Assembly: GCA_903862155.1 (NCBI GenBank)
Contig: CAIOXF010000065.1
Coordinates: 1 to 12,125 of the forward strand
Length of the DNA: 12,125 nt
Origin: an uncultured cyanobacterium
GTDB lineage: Bacteria; Cyanobacteriota; Cyanobacteriia; PCC-6307; Cyanobiaceae
Direction of reading: 5' to 3'
Under the pieces are notes generated by a model. That model had not been told where the DNA came from, searched no databases, and saw only the letters and a program-made list of their open reading frames with translations. The translations under genes and the position numbers were made by a program. This document shows, one piece after another, positions 6,133 through 12,125 of this stretch. Every line of letters begins with the position of its first letter. Position 1 is the stretch's first letter.

Positions 6133-6858
6133 ATGCCTGCCGAACGGCTCCACAAACTGATTGCCAATGCCGGCCTGTGCTCCCGCCGCCGGGCCGAGGA
6201 GCTGCTGCGCGATGGCCTGGTGAGCGTGAACGGCCAGCCGGCGCAGCTGGGCGACAAGGCTGATCCAAGCTGCGATGCGATCGCGGTGGCCGGCCAGCCC
6301 CTGGCCGCTCCGCCTGAGCCGTTGGTGCTGTTGCTCAACAAGCCGATGGGGGTGCTCTGCAGCTGCAGCGACCCCCATGGCCGCCCCACCGTGCTCGATC
6401 TGCTGCCACCGGAACTGCGCCAGAACAGCGGCCTGCATCCGGTGGGCCGGCTCGATGCCGACAGCCGCGGTGCCCTTCTGCTGAGCAACCAGGGCGATCT
6501 CACCCTGCGGCTCACCCATCCGCGCTACGGCCACCGCAAGACCTACCGGGTGTGGGTGGAAGGCCAACCCTCAGCGGCCGCCCTGGGCCGCTGGCGGCGT
6601 GGCATCAGGCTCGATGGCCAAGCCACCCAGCCGGTGGGGGTTCGTGTGCTGAAAACCACAGGGGATGCCACCTGGCTGGAGGTGGTGATGGGGGAGGGCC
6701 GCAACCGCCAGATCCGCCGCACCGCCGCCCTGCTGGGCCATCCCGTGCGCGACCTGCAGCGCCTGGCCATCGGCACGGTGGAGCTGGGCCGGCTGGGGGA
6801 GGGCGAATGGCGCCGCCTTGATCGCGGAGAATGGCCCAACCTGGCGCAGCCCTCCTGA
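6133..6858 (+). CDS. RsuA/RluB-type rRNA pseudouridine synthase
   Basis: This 241-aa protein starts at ATG 6133. An N-terminal S4 RNA-binding domain (RLHKLIANAGLCSRRRAEEL, then GLVSVNG, residues 5-34) is followed by the RsuA/RluB catalytic domain: LLLNKPMGVLCS (66-77), the catalytic-loop motif GRLDADSRG with D108 as nucleophile, KTYRVWVEG, and GEGRNRQIRR near the C-terminus. In this family the residue three after the catalytic Asp is usually Thr; here it is Ser (S111). It should isomerise a specific uridine in 16S or 23S rRNA; length and motifs do not decide which. Cyanobacteria usually have one such gene, so RluB-like activity is a reasonable guess. It diverges from the sigma factor gene and is followed directly by the RodZ-like gene. 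Confidence 0.92.
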   Translation: MPAERLHKLIANAGLCSRRRAEELLRDGLVSVNGQPAQLGDKADPSCDAIAVAGQPLAAPPEPLVLLLNKPMGVLCSCSDPHGRPTVLDLLPPELRQNSGLHPVGRLDADSRGALLLSNQGDLTLRLTHPRYGHRKTYRVWVEGQPSAAALGRWRRGIRLDGQATQPVGVRVLKTTGDATWLEVVMGEGRNRQIRRTAALLGHPVRDLQRLAIGTVELGRLGEGEWRRLDRGEWPNLAQPS

Positions 6859-6875
6859 GCTCACCGCGTCCCTCC

Positions 6876-7802
6876 ATGGCAGCTCGCCTGCGTTCGTGGA
6901 TGCGGCGCGGCCCAAAGCCAGCCGCCCAGGCGAGCGAACCCCAGGCCGATCCGCTGCTGGCGGCCGGCCGGGAGCTGCGGTTGCGGCGGGAGGCCCGCGG
7001 GCTCACCCTGCGGGATCTGGCCCTGGAAACCCGGATCAGCACGCCGGTGCTGGAGGCCCTGGAGCGCGGTTGGCGCGACCGGCTCCCCGAAGCTGCCTAC
7101 CTGCGCACGATGCTGCCGCTGATCGAGCGGCACCTGGAGCTGGAACCCGGCAGCCTGGAGCTGCTGCTGCCGGCCACCGGGCCCACCACTCCAGGACGGC
7201 AGCCCAGCGGCCTGCTCAGGCGGTTCACGCCCGGATCGATCGAGGTGTACTCCAGCTGGCAGGGCACGGTGCTCTACGGCTTGCTCACCCTCGGCCTGAT
7301 CTATGGCCTCAACATGGAGCAGCAACGGCTGGCGGCCCAGGGCCTGCTCACCCTGCGGCCAATCCCGCCGCTGCCGCCCAGCGAGCAGCAGAAGCCCACG
7401 CGGCCCGAAGCCAGCCTGCTGGGGGCCATGCCCGAACTGCGCCCCCTGGAGCGCGCCACCCTGCAGGAGGCCCTGCGCCGGGTGGGCGAAACCACGCCTT
7501 CGGCGAAGGCTTACCCAGCGCCGGAGAGCCATGGCGTGCTGGTGCTGCGCCTGCAGCAGCCCACCCGGGTGAGCCTCCGCAGCGGCCGCGGGGCCCGCAC
7601 CGACCTGCAGGGGGCCCGAGGTGAACTGGCCCTGCCGATTGAGGAGGGCTTCCAACTCCAACTGGAACCGCCACCGGCGAACACCGCCGATCCGACTGCC
7701 GAAGCACCGGCGGTGGAATGGAACGGGGCACCCCTGGCGCCCCTGCCGGGCCAACCCGCCGGCCGCTATGCCGTGGGAGCTGGGGCAACGCCGCGGCCGT
7801 AG
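6876..7802 (+). CDS. RodZ-like cytoplasmic HTH / single-pass membrane protein
   Basis: From ATG 6876 this is 308 aa. A basic start is followed by an XRE-type helix-turn-helix region typical of RodZ (LLAAGRELRLRREARGLTLR, then DLALETRISTPVLEALERG and LPEAAYLRTMLPLIERHLEL, about 27-88). A single membrane helix (about 129-146, GTVLYGLLTLGLIYGL) leads to a Pro-rich periplasmic linker, and a C-terminal DUF4115-like beta domain (HGVLVLRLQQPTRVSLRSG, then VEWNGAPLAPL and GRYAVG) closes it. RodZ proteins connect the inner membrane to MreB and help set cell shape; whether this one does so is inference. ATG 6831 is in the same frame, overlaps the upstream gene by 28 bp and has a GGAG very close to it, so a 323-aa form is possible and translational coupling is likely. 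The 3' end overlaps malQ by 37 bp. Confidence 0.85.
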   Translation: MAARLRSWMRRGPKPAAQASEPQADPLLAAGRELRLRREARGLTLRDLALETRISTPVLEALERGWRDRLPEAAYLRTMLPLIERHLELEPGSLELLLPATGPTTPGRQPSGLLRRFTPGSIEVYSSWQGTVLYGLLTLGLIYGLNMEQQRLAAQGLLTLRPIPPLPPSEQQKPTRPEASLLGAMPELRPLERATLQEALRRVGETTPSAKAYPAPESHGVLVLRLQQPTRVSLRSGRGARTDLQGARGELALPIEEGFQLQLEPPPANTADPTAEAPAVEWNGAPLAPLPGQPAGRYAVGAGATPRP

Positions 7803-9289
7803 CGGGCCGCCATGGCGCCATAGCCCCCCAGGGGCCCCGCTAACGATTCCATCGGGCGATCCAGGCGCCAGCACCAATTGCCCTCGGTGGTGCCGGGGGT
7901 GTTGAAGCGAGCCTCATCGCCCAGTTCCAGCAAATCTTGAAGCGGCGCCACGGCCAGCTCGGCGGAACTGGCCAGGGCCAGCTCCAGCAGCTGCCAGCCC
8001 GGTGCCGTGACCGGCGCCCCCACGGCGGCCTCCACCCGGGCCCGGGCCTCGCCGTTCAGGCTGCGCCACCAGCCGATGGTGGTGGCGTTGTCGTGGGTGC
8101 CGGTGTACACCACCCAGCGGCTACCGCGGATGTTGGCCGGCAGATAGGGATTGGCGGGATCGCCGTCGAAGGCGAACTGCAGGATCTTCATCCCCGGCAG
8201 ACCAAAGCCGTCGCGCAGCCGCTCCACCGGCGGGGTGATCACCCCCAGGTCTTCCGCCACCAACGGCAGACGGCCCAGCCGTCCGGCCGGCCCCAGCAAC
8301 ACCCCGCGCAGGGCGCAGCGGCACCACAACAGCGCCAGCAATGGCCAGCCCGGCGACGCCTTCCACACCCCGTGCTCCGCTGTGGCATCAGCACCCGGCA
8401 CGCTCCAGAAGGCCTGCAGGGCCCGGAAGTGATCCAGCCGCAGCAGATCAAACAGTTCGAGCTGGCGCTCCAGCCGCTGCAGCCACCAGCGGAAGCCGCT
8501 CAGCAGGTGGCGGGGCCAGCGATACACCGGCGTGCCCCAGAGCTGGCCGGTGGCCGAGAAGTAGTCGGGCGGCACACCACTCTGCTGCTCCAGGCTGCCG
8601 CCGCGGCCGAGCGAAAACAGCCCCGGCCGGCTCCACCCATCGGCGCTGTCGTGGGCCACATAAAACGGGAGATCCCCCAGCAGTTGCACGCCCTGCTCCC
8701 GGGCCAGCCCACGGAGCTGCTGCCACTGGCGCTGCAACTGCCACTGCACCAAAGCCTCCTGGAGCAGGGCCTGGTGATGGTCGTGGTGGAGCCGTTGCAG
8801 GGCCCGGCGATCGCGCCGCGCCAGGGGTGCGGGCCAGCGCCACCAGGGCTCGCCGCCCTGCAGGTTGCGCAGCACCATGAAGCGGCAGTGATCGCGCAGC
8901 CAGAAGCGCTCGACGCGGCACCAACGCCGGAACTCCGTTTTGCGCGCCTCGGATTGCTGGGGCCAGCAGCGCAGCAGCGCGGGCCCCAGGGCTTCCCCAC
9001 GCAACTGGGCTGGATCCGCCGCGATGAACCCCTCCTGCTGGAGCAGGGCCCCATCAAGCAGGGCGGGATTGAGGGCCGAACCGCTGGGGGAGCTGTAGGG
9101 CGAACCGGTGCCGTCGGTGGGGGCCAGGGGCAGCAGTTGCCACACCCCCACACCGCTCTGGCCCAGGAGCCGAATCCACGCCTGGGCCGCTGCGCCGAAG
9201 GTGCCGTTGGGGCCTGGGCCCGGAAGCGCAGTGGGATGCAGCAGCACTCCGGAGGAGCGGGCGCTGGGGGAAGGAGGTGCGCCGCTCAA
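7766..9289 (-). CDS. malQ: 4-alpha-glucanotransferase (amylomaltase)
   Basis: This 507-aa GH77 enzyme moves 1,4-alpha-glucan segments between chains in the cytoplasm, acting in glycogen and maltooligosaccharide turnover. Visible landmarks are GVLLHPTALPG (14-24), TGSPYSSPSGSALNPALLD (61-79), LGDLPFYVAHDSADGW (204-219), WGTPVYRWPRH (251-261), LLRLDHFRA with nucleophile D286, VAEDLG with acid/base E346, and TGTHDNATTIGWW with D400. All three catalytic acids are present and the length is normal. The only start upstream of the first conserved block is TTG at 9289; a GTG at codon 14 would cut into the conserved opening. The TTG overlaps the bciB stop codon (TTGA), so the gene is probably translated after bciB on one message. 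The 3' end overlaps the RodZ-like gene tail to tail by 37 bp. Confidence 0.93.
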   Translation of the reverse strand: MSGAPPSPSARSSGVLLHPTALPGPGPNGTFGAAAQAWIRLLGQSGVGVWQLLPLAPTDGTGSPYSSPSGSALNPALLDGALLQQEGFIAADPAQLRGEALGPALLRCWPQQSEARKTEFRRWCRVERFWLRDHCRFMVLRNLQGGEPWWRWPAPLARRDRRALQRLHHDHHQALLQEALVQWQLQRQWQQLRGLAREQGVQLLGDLPFYVAHDSADGWSRPGLFSLGRGGSLEQQSGVPPDYFSATGQLWGTPVYRWPRHLLSGFRWWLQRLERQLELFDLLRLDHFRALQAFWSVPGADATAEHGVWKASPGWPLLALLWCRCALRGVLLGPAGRLGRLPLVAEDLGVITPPVERLRDGFGLPGMKILQFAFDGDPANPYLPANIRGSRWVVYTGTHDNATTIGWWRSLNGEARARVEAAVGAPVTAPGWQLLELALASSAELAVAPLQDLLELGDEARFNTPGTTEGNWCWRLDRPMESLAGPLGGYGAMAARYGRGVAPAPTA

Positions 9290-10482
9290 GGTGCCGGCAG
9301 CCGGTAGCGGCTGATGATCTTTTTGGCAAAGGCCGGAATGTGGGCCTCAGCCTTCTCCGGATGGTTGCGCCGCACCCACAGGGCGTTGCGGGTGAAGTGG
9401 GAATCGATCGAGAAGCGGCCGTATTCGAGCCCCTGGGGCCCGAACCGCTCCACGAAGAACCCGATCAGGTTCGCCACCCACATCGGCAGCTTCACGGCCT
9501 TGTCGTAGGCCTCGATCCCCTGCTGCACCGCCGCCTGGCGATTGCCGCGGCTGGTCACGGGCGCCACCTCGAGCTCGTTCGCCACCAGATCCAGCAGCAG
9601 CTGCCCCTTGGGGTTGCGCACCGTGATCCACTGGCGTCCGAAGGTGGCGCCCATGTAGCCCACCACCAGGTCGGCACCGGCATTGGTGTAGTCGAAGCAG
9701 CTGAGGCAACTGGGGGCGAACACGTCCTTGAGCTTGGGGGTATCGAGCCCGAAGAACGGCACCGTTTCCTCGCGCCCATCGCTGTGGCGGAAGTGGATGC
9801 GGAAGTCCTGCATGAACTCGTAGTGCACCACCGTGTCGGGTGAGCTCACCGTGGTGTCGAGGAAGGTCTGCAGACCGTCACGGCTCACGTTGTCGGTGCA
9901 GGGGAGCCCGAGCACGTAGAGCGCATCGAGGGGCAGGGTGGCCTGCACGGCCCGCAGGGCCTGGATCTGGCAGCCCACACCGATCGCCAGCAGCTTCTTG
10001 ATGCCACTGCCCGGTAACTGCTCCAACACCTCCAAATTGGGCGAGAGGGTGGGCTTGTTCACCCGGGCGCTGAGCACCTCCTCAGGGGTGCGGGCCAGCC
10101 GCGGCACGGGGGTGAAGCGGTCGTCGTCGCTCTGGCCCACGCAGAGCACCGCATCCACCAGGCCGGTCTCCAGGGCGCGCACGCCGATGCGGCTCACGAT
10201 CCCGGTCCACTGGGCCCCGTTGATCGGCTGCTGGAGCCGGGCGGTGAGCATGCGCTGCTGCACACCGAAATAGAGCTCGTCGTCGTTGTCGAGGTCGCGG
10301 CTGCGGCCGTGGGCCGCGGTTTCCATCGCCTCGAAGCGCTGGTTGAGAAAGGCGCAGCTGTCCTTCACATAGGCCACCCAGCGGCTGTCGCAGAGGCCGC
10401 ACTGGGAGCAGAGGTCTTTGGCCGGATACACGCTGCCCTTGGCCAGGGGCCGGGCGCGCTCGTGGGGAAGAGCGGTTGCCAT
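9286..10482 (-). CDS. bciB: 3,8-divinyl (proto)chlorophyllide 8-vinyl reductase, F420-hydrogenase-beta (FrhB) family
   Basis: From ATG 10482 this is 398 aa. The N-terminus has the cysteine cluster C25, C28, C31 and C43 (LCSQCGLCDSRWVAYVKDSC), followed by GVGCQIQALRA (168-178), LGLPCTDN (191-198) and PSCLSCFDYTNAGADLVVGY (257-276 region; C259, C262). This is the pattern of FrhB-type Fe-S flavoproteins. The length and these motifs match the cyanobacterial BciB (Slr1923 type), which reduces the 8-vinyl group of divinyl chlorophyll precursors with ferredoxin. The related 7-hydroxymethyl chlorophyll a reductase of plants belongs to the same family, so the exact substrate rests on the cyanobacterial context. 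The frame stays open upstream to 10869, but that part overlaps the divergent LCP gene. It is followed by malQ with a stop/start overlap. Confidence 0.85.
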   Translation of the reverse strand: MATALPHERARPLAKGSVYPAKDLCSQCGLCDSRWVAYVKDSCAFLNQRFEAMETAAHGRSRDLDNDDELYFGVQQRMLTARLQQPINGAQWTGIVSRIGVRALETGLVDAVLCVGQSDDDRFTPVPRLARTPEEVLSARVNKPTLSPNLEVLEQLPGSGIKKLLAIGVGCQIQALRAVQATLPLDALYVLGLPCTDNVSRDGLQTFLDTTVSSPDTVVHYEFMQDFRIHFRHSDGREETVPFFGLDTPKLKDVFAPSCLSCFDYTNAGADLVVGYMGATFGRQWITVRNPKGQLLLDLVANELEVAPVTSRGNRQAAVQQGIEAYDKAVKLPMWVANLIGFFVERFGPQGLEYGRFSIDSHFTRNALWVRRNHPEKAEAHIPAFAKKIISRYRLPAP

Positions 10483-10552
10483 GGGCCACAACCTATCGGT
10501 TGCGCACGAAAACGGGCCTGGGGCGCGGGATCTGCTCCAGAGTGGGCGGCCG
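10483..10552. promoter_or_regulatory. 70-bp divergent spacer between bciB and the LCP-family gene
   Basis: This spacer must carry start signals for both genes if neither promoter lies within coding sequence. It includes a small palindrome-like AACC-TATC-GGTT next to bciB (about 10488-10499) and an AT-richer patch (cacgaaaacg). I see no convincing promoter hexamer pair. Confidence 0.3.
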
Positions 10553-11518
10553 ATGGCCCGCCGCACCTCCCCAGCGTCTGCTCCCAATCGCCGCCAGCGC
10601 GCTGCGGTGCGGATCGGCGCGGCCGCGATCGGCGTGGGGCTGGGGGTGGGCACCCTGGGGCTGGTCTGGCCCAAGCCCGACCGCTCGCTCGACACCCGCC
10701 AGCAACTCACCCCAGCCGATCTGGCCAAGCCCCCCAGCCGCCCGGTGACGGTGCTGGTGATCGGGATCGATGGCGAACGGCTGGGGGATGGGGTGAATGG
10801 CGCGGCCCCCCGCGGTGCGGCCAATGCCGATGCCCTGCTGCTGGTGCGGGTGAACCCCGTGGCCCCCACCCAGGTGCTGAGCCTCCCGCCGGAGCTGGCG
10901 GTGAAGCTGCCGGGCCAGAGCCAACCCCTGGCGCTGGGCAGCCTCTACCGGCTGGGGGGCGCCGCCCTGGTGGGTGATGCGGTGCGGGAGCTGGTGGGGA
11001 TGGACTCCACCGAGCCGGACCGTTACCTGGTGCTCAGCCGTTCAGCCCTGCGCAACCTGGTGGACGACCTGGGCGGCATCGAAGCCAGCCCATCGCAGGC
11101 GATGCGCTACCGCGACAAGAGCCAGAACTTCACGATCGATCTGGAGGCCGGGCTGCAGCGGCTGCAGGGGCGCGATGTGGAGCAACTGGTGCGCTTCCGC
11201 GATCCTCTGCGCCCGGTGGAGAGCCGGATCGACGACCAACAGGAGGCCGCCCGGGGGCTGCTGAAGGCGATGGCCCTGCCGGCCCAGCTGCCGAACCTGC
11301 CGGGCCTGCTGGGCAGCCTCAAGGGTGAGGTGGCCACCAACCTCAGCGAAACCGAGGCCCTCAGCCTGCTGGCGGCCGCCCTTGGCCGCACCGACGCCCT
11401 GCAGGTCTCCACGGTGCCGCTGAGTCTGCCCAAGGCGAGCCAGGCGCCGCTGCGCCAGCTCAGCCCCCAGGCCGCCCTGCCCCTCTGGCCACCGGCTCAG
11501 GCCGCCGCCGCCCCCTGA
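10553..11518 (+). CDS. LytR-CpsA-Psr (LCP)-family membrane protein with altered active-site residues
   Basis: From ATG 10553 this is 321 aa. It has a basic cytoplasmic start, one membrane helix (about 20-39) and a periplasmic LCP domain: VTVLVIGID (65-73), NADALLLVRVNP (91-102), SLPPELAVKLPG (110-121), VDDLGGIEASPSQAM (170-184) and VRFRDP (213-218). LCP proteins transfer lipid-linked glycopolymers to the cell wall or capsule, or act as pyrophosphatases. The Asp of the first motif (D93) and the RFRD arginines (R214, R216) remain. The usual S-(I/L)-P-R-D motif reads SLPPEL, and the usual R-x-x-RQ near 225-230 reads SRIDDQQ, keeping R225 but losing the next Arg. It may therefore be a divergent or inactive member. 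An upstream ATG at 10418 lies inside bciB and is unlikely. The gene end overlaps the next convergent gene by 22 bp. Confidence 0.8.
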   Translation: MARRTSPASAPNRRQRAAVRIGAAAIGVGLGVGTLGLVWPKPDRSLDTRQQLTPADLAKPPSRPVTVLVIGIDGERLGDGVNGAAPRGAANADALLLVRVNPVAPTQVLSLPPELAVKLPGQSQPLALGSLYRLGGAALVGDAVRELVGMDSTEPDRYLVLSRSALRNLVDDLGGIEASPSQAMRYRDKSQNFTIDLEAGLQRLQGRDVEQLVRFRDPLRPVESRIDDQQEAARGLLKAMALPAQLPNLPGLLGSLKGEVATNLSETEALSLLAAALGRTDALQVSTVPLSLPKASQAPLRQLSPQAALPLWPPAQAAAAP

Positions 11519-12030
11519 AGGGCCAGGGCCAAGCGCAGATCCACGCCCTCCGCCATTCCCGCCGGCCCAAGGGCACCCAACCAGGGCAGGCCCTCCCGCC
11601 GGCGCTGTTCGGGCTGCCAGGGCTCACCCCACTGGATCAGGCCCCGCAGCGGCACCCCGTGCTGGCGCAGCAGGGCACAGGTGGCGGCGGCGGCGCCGGT
11701 GTGGAGCTGATCGGCTTCGAGCAGCAGCAGGGTGGGCTGGCGCCAGGCCCCCAGCGCCTGGGCCCAGCACTGGCCATCGGCCAGGGCCAGGCCCGGATCC
11801 ACCCCCAGGGCCGCGAGGCCGGGCCCAGCAGCGCCCTGAGCCAGGGCCGCCAGGGCCGGGTCGGGATCCTGCAGGGGCTCCAGGGCCGGCTGCCAGGGAA
11901 GCTGCAGGGCCTCGGCCAGCATCGGCCCGGCCTGGGCCAGCCGGGCCGTGACCTCAGCTGTGGTGCCGGTTGAAACCACCACGCAGGGCGCCGCTTCACG
12001 AAGGCCAGAAAACGTCATCGTTGTTCGCAC
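11497..12030 (-). CDS. Uncharacterised small protein, faint resemblance to BioD-type P-loop proteins
   Basis: From GTG 12030 this is 177 aa; ATG 12018 is an equally good start (173 aa). It is Ala-, Leu- and Gln-rich and soluble, with no signal peptide. The start VVVSTGTTAEVTARLAQAG sits where a dethiobiotin-synthetase-like P-loop (GTDTxVGKT) would be, but the GKT is missing. Later QPTLLLLEADQLHTGAAAAT and PLRGLIQWGEPW resemble the later strands of BioD, and GLPWLGALGP its end. If related, it has lost nucleotide-binding residues and is shorter than BioD, so I do not assign an enzyme activity. It converges with the LCP gene (22-bp overlap) and diverges from the gene starting at 12087. Confidence 0.6.
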   Translation of the reverse strand: MRTTMTFSGLREAAPCVVVSTGTTAEVTARLAQAGPMLAEALQLPWQPALEPLQDPDPALAALAQGAAGPGLAALGVDPGLALADGQCWAQALGAWRQPTLLLLEADQLHTGAAAATCALLRQHGVPLRGLIQWGEPWQPEQRRREGLPWLGALGPAGMAEGVDLRLALALQGAAAA

Positions 12031-12050
12031 TGGGCGGACCGGCTCGCTTC

Positions 12051-12056
12051 TACGAT
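12051..12056 (+). promoter_or_regulatory. Candidate -10 hexamer for the gene at 12087
   Basis: TACGAT matches four of six bases of TATAAT and lies 30 bp before the GTG at 12087, leaving room for a short leader. No good -35 hexamer is seen at 16-18 bp; TTGTTC at 12021 is too far away. Weak evidence. Confidence 0.25.
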
Positions 12057-12086
12057 CGGGGCGCAGCCGTCGCGCCCGCGCCCGCC

Positions 12087-12125
12087 GTGACCAGTTTCAT
12101 GACCGCTGATCGGCTGGCTCAAGAA
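12087..12125 (+). CDS. Start of an unidentified gene (13 codons, cut by window edge)
   Basis: An open frame from GTG 12087 reads VTSFMTADRLAQE to the end of the window; ATG 12099 is an alternative start. It is divergent from the 11497-12030 gene with a 56-bp spacer that holds a possible -10. Too little is visible to name the product, and reality as a gene is inferred mainly from spacing and the open frame. Confidence 0.4.
   Translation, partial: MTSFMTADRLAQE

Noticed and set aside
5477..6160. Open frame (227 codons) on the plus strand opposite the sigma factor
   Set aside because: It is a shadow of the conserved sigma region 2/3 coding sequence.
6045..6263. Plus-strand frame starting at an ATG after GGGAGGG, reading through the inverted repeat
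   Set aside because: It overlaps the start of the pseudouridine synthase gene and the sigma factor start, and has no protein-like features. The SD-like run is the complement of sigma factor codons.
6861..7877. Open frame (338 codons) on the minus strand opposite the RodZ-like gene
   Set aside because: The RodZ-like frame has HTH, membrane helix and C-terminal domain in the right order; the opposite frame shows none.
7937..9307. Long open frame (456 codons) on the plus strand
   Set aside because: It is antisense to malQ, which has all catalytic residues. The product is a low-complexity Gln/Pro/Ala sequence.
10418..10552. Upstream start (ATG 10418) for the LCP gene
   Set aside because: It would overlap the conserved N-terminus of bciB on the other strand and place an Arg-rich leader before a normal basic start and membrane helix.
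1..12125. tRNA, rRNA, CRISPR array, IS element, riboswitch
   Set aside because: None could be recognised by reading both strands; almost all sequence is accounted for by coding genes and short spacers.

Overview
The window is high-GC and gene-dense. The best fit is a picocyanobacterium of the Synechococcus/Cyanobium type. Support comes from a cyanobacterial-style BciB divinyl reductase (chlorophyll pathway), a short group 2-like sigma factor, a RodZ-like HTH membrane protein, an ABC1-family kinase, and many GTG/TTG starts without clear Shine-Dalgarno sequences. All identifications come from reading motifs by eye; no search was run.

Layout. 1-372 (-) is the N-terminal part of an Orn/Lys/Arg decarboxylase-type PLP enzyme. 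It diverges across 41 bp from an ABC1/AarF/UbiB-family kinase (414-2087, +). The kinase converges almost head-on with the most interesting gene of the window (2096-3319, -), a protein with the architecture and signature residues of a prokaryotic pentameric ligand-gated ion channel (Cys-loop/ELIC/GLIC superfamily). Divergent from it, with overlapping 5' ends, is a type I periplasmic amino-acid-binding-like protein (about 3285-4481, +) that has no ABC permease or ATPase beside it. I propose that the two form a ligand-sensing channel module. Next comes a small three-helix membrane protein of unknown function (4526-4993, +).

The middle holds a sigma-70-family factor (5045-6046, -) with a perfect 10-bp inverted repeat just upstream of its start. 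Divergent from it is an RsuA/RluB-type pseudouridine synthase (6133-6858, +), followed closely or with overlap by the RodZ-like protein (6876-7802, +).

The right part holds a minus-strand pair: bciB (9286-10482) and then malQ (7766-9289), joined by a TTGA stop/start overlap. malQ overlaps the RodZ-like gene tail to tail. Divergent from bciB is a LytR-CpsA-Psr-family protein (10553-11518, +) whose usual catalytic arginines look partly replaced. It overlaps tail to tail with a small uncharacterised protein (11497-12030, -) with a faint BioD-like look. The first 13 codons of another + strand gene begin at 12087.

Most genes are ordinary chromosomal housekeeping. The channel plus binding-protein pair is the accessory-looking part, flanked by a conserved kinase and a small membrane protein. 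I saw no tRNA, rRNA, CRISPR array, transposase or long repeat.
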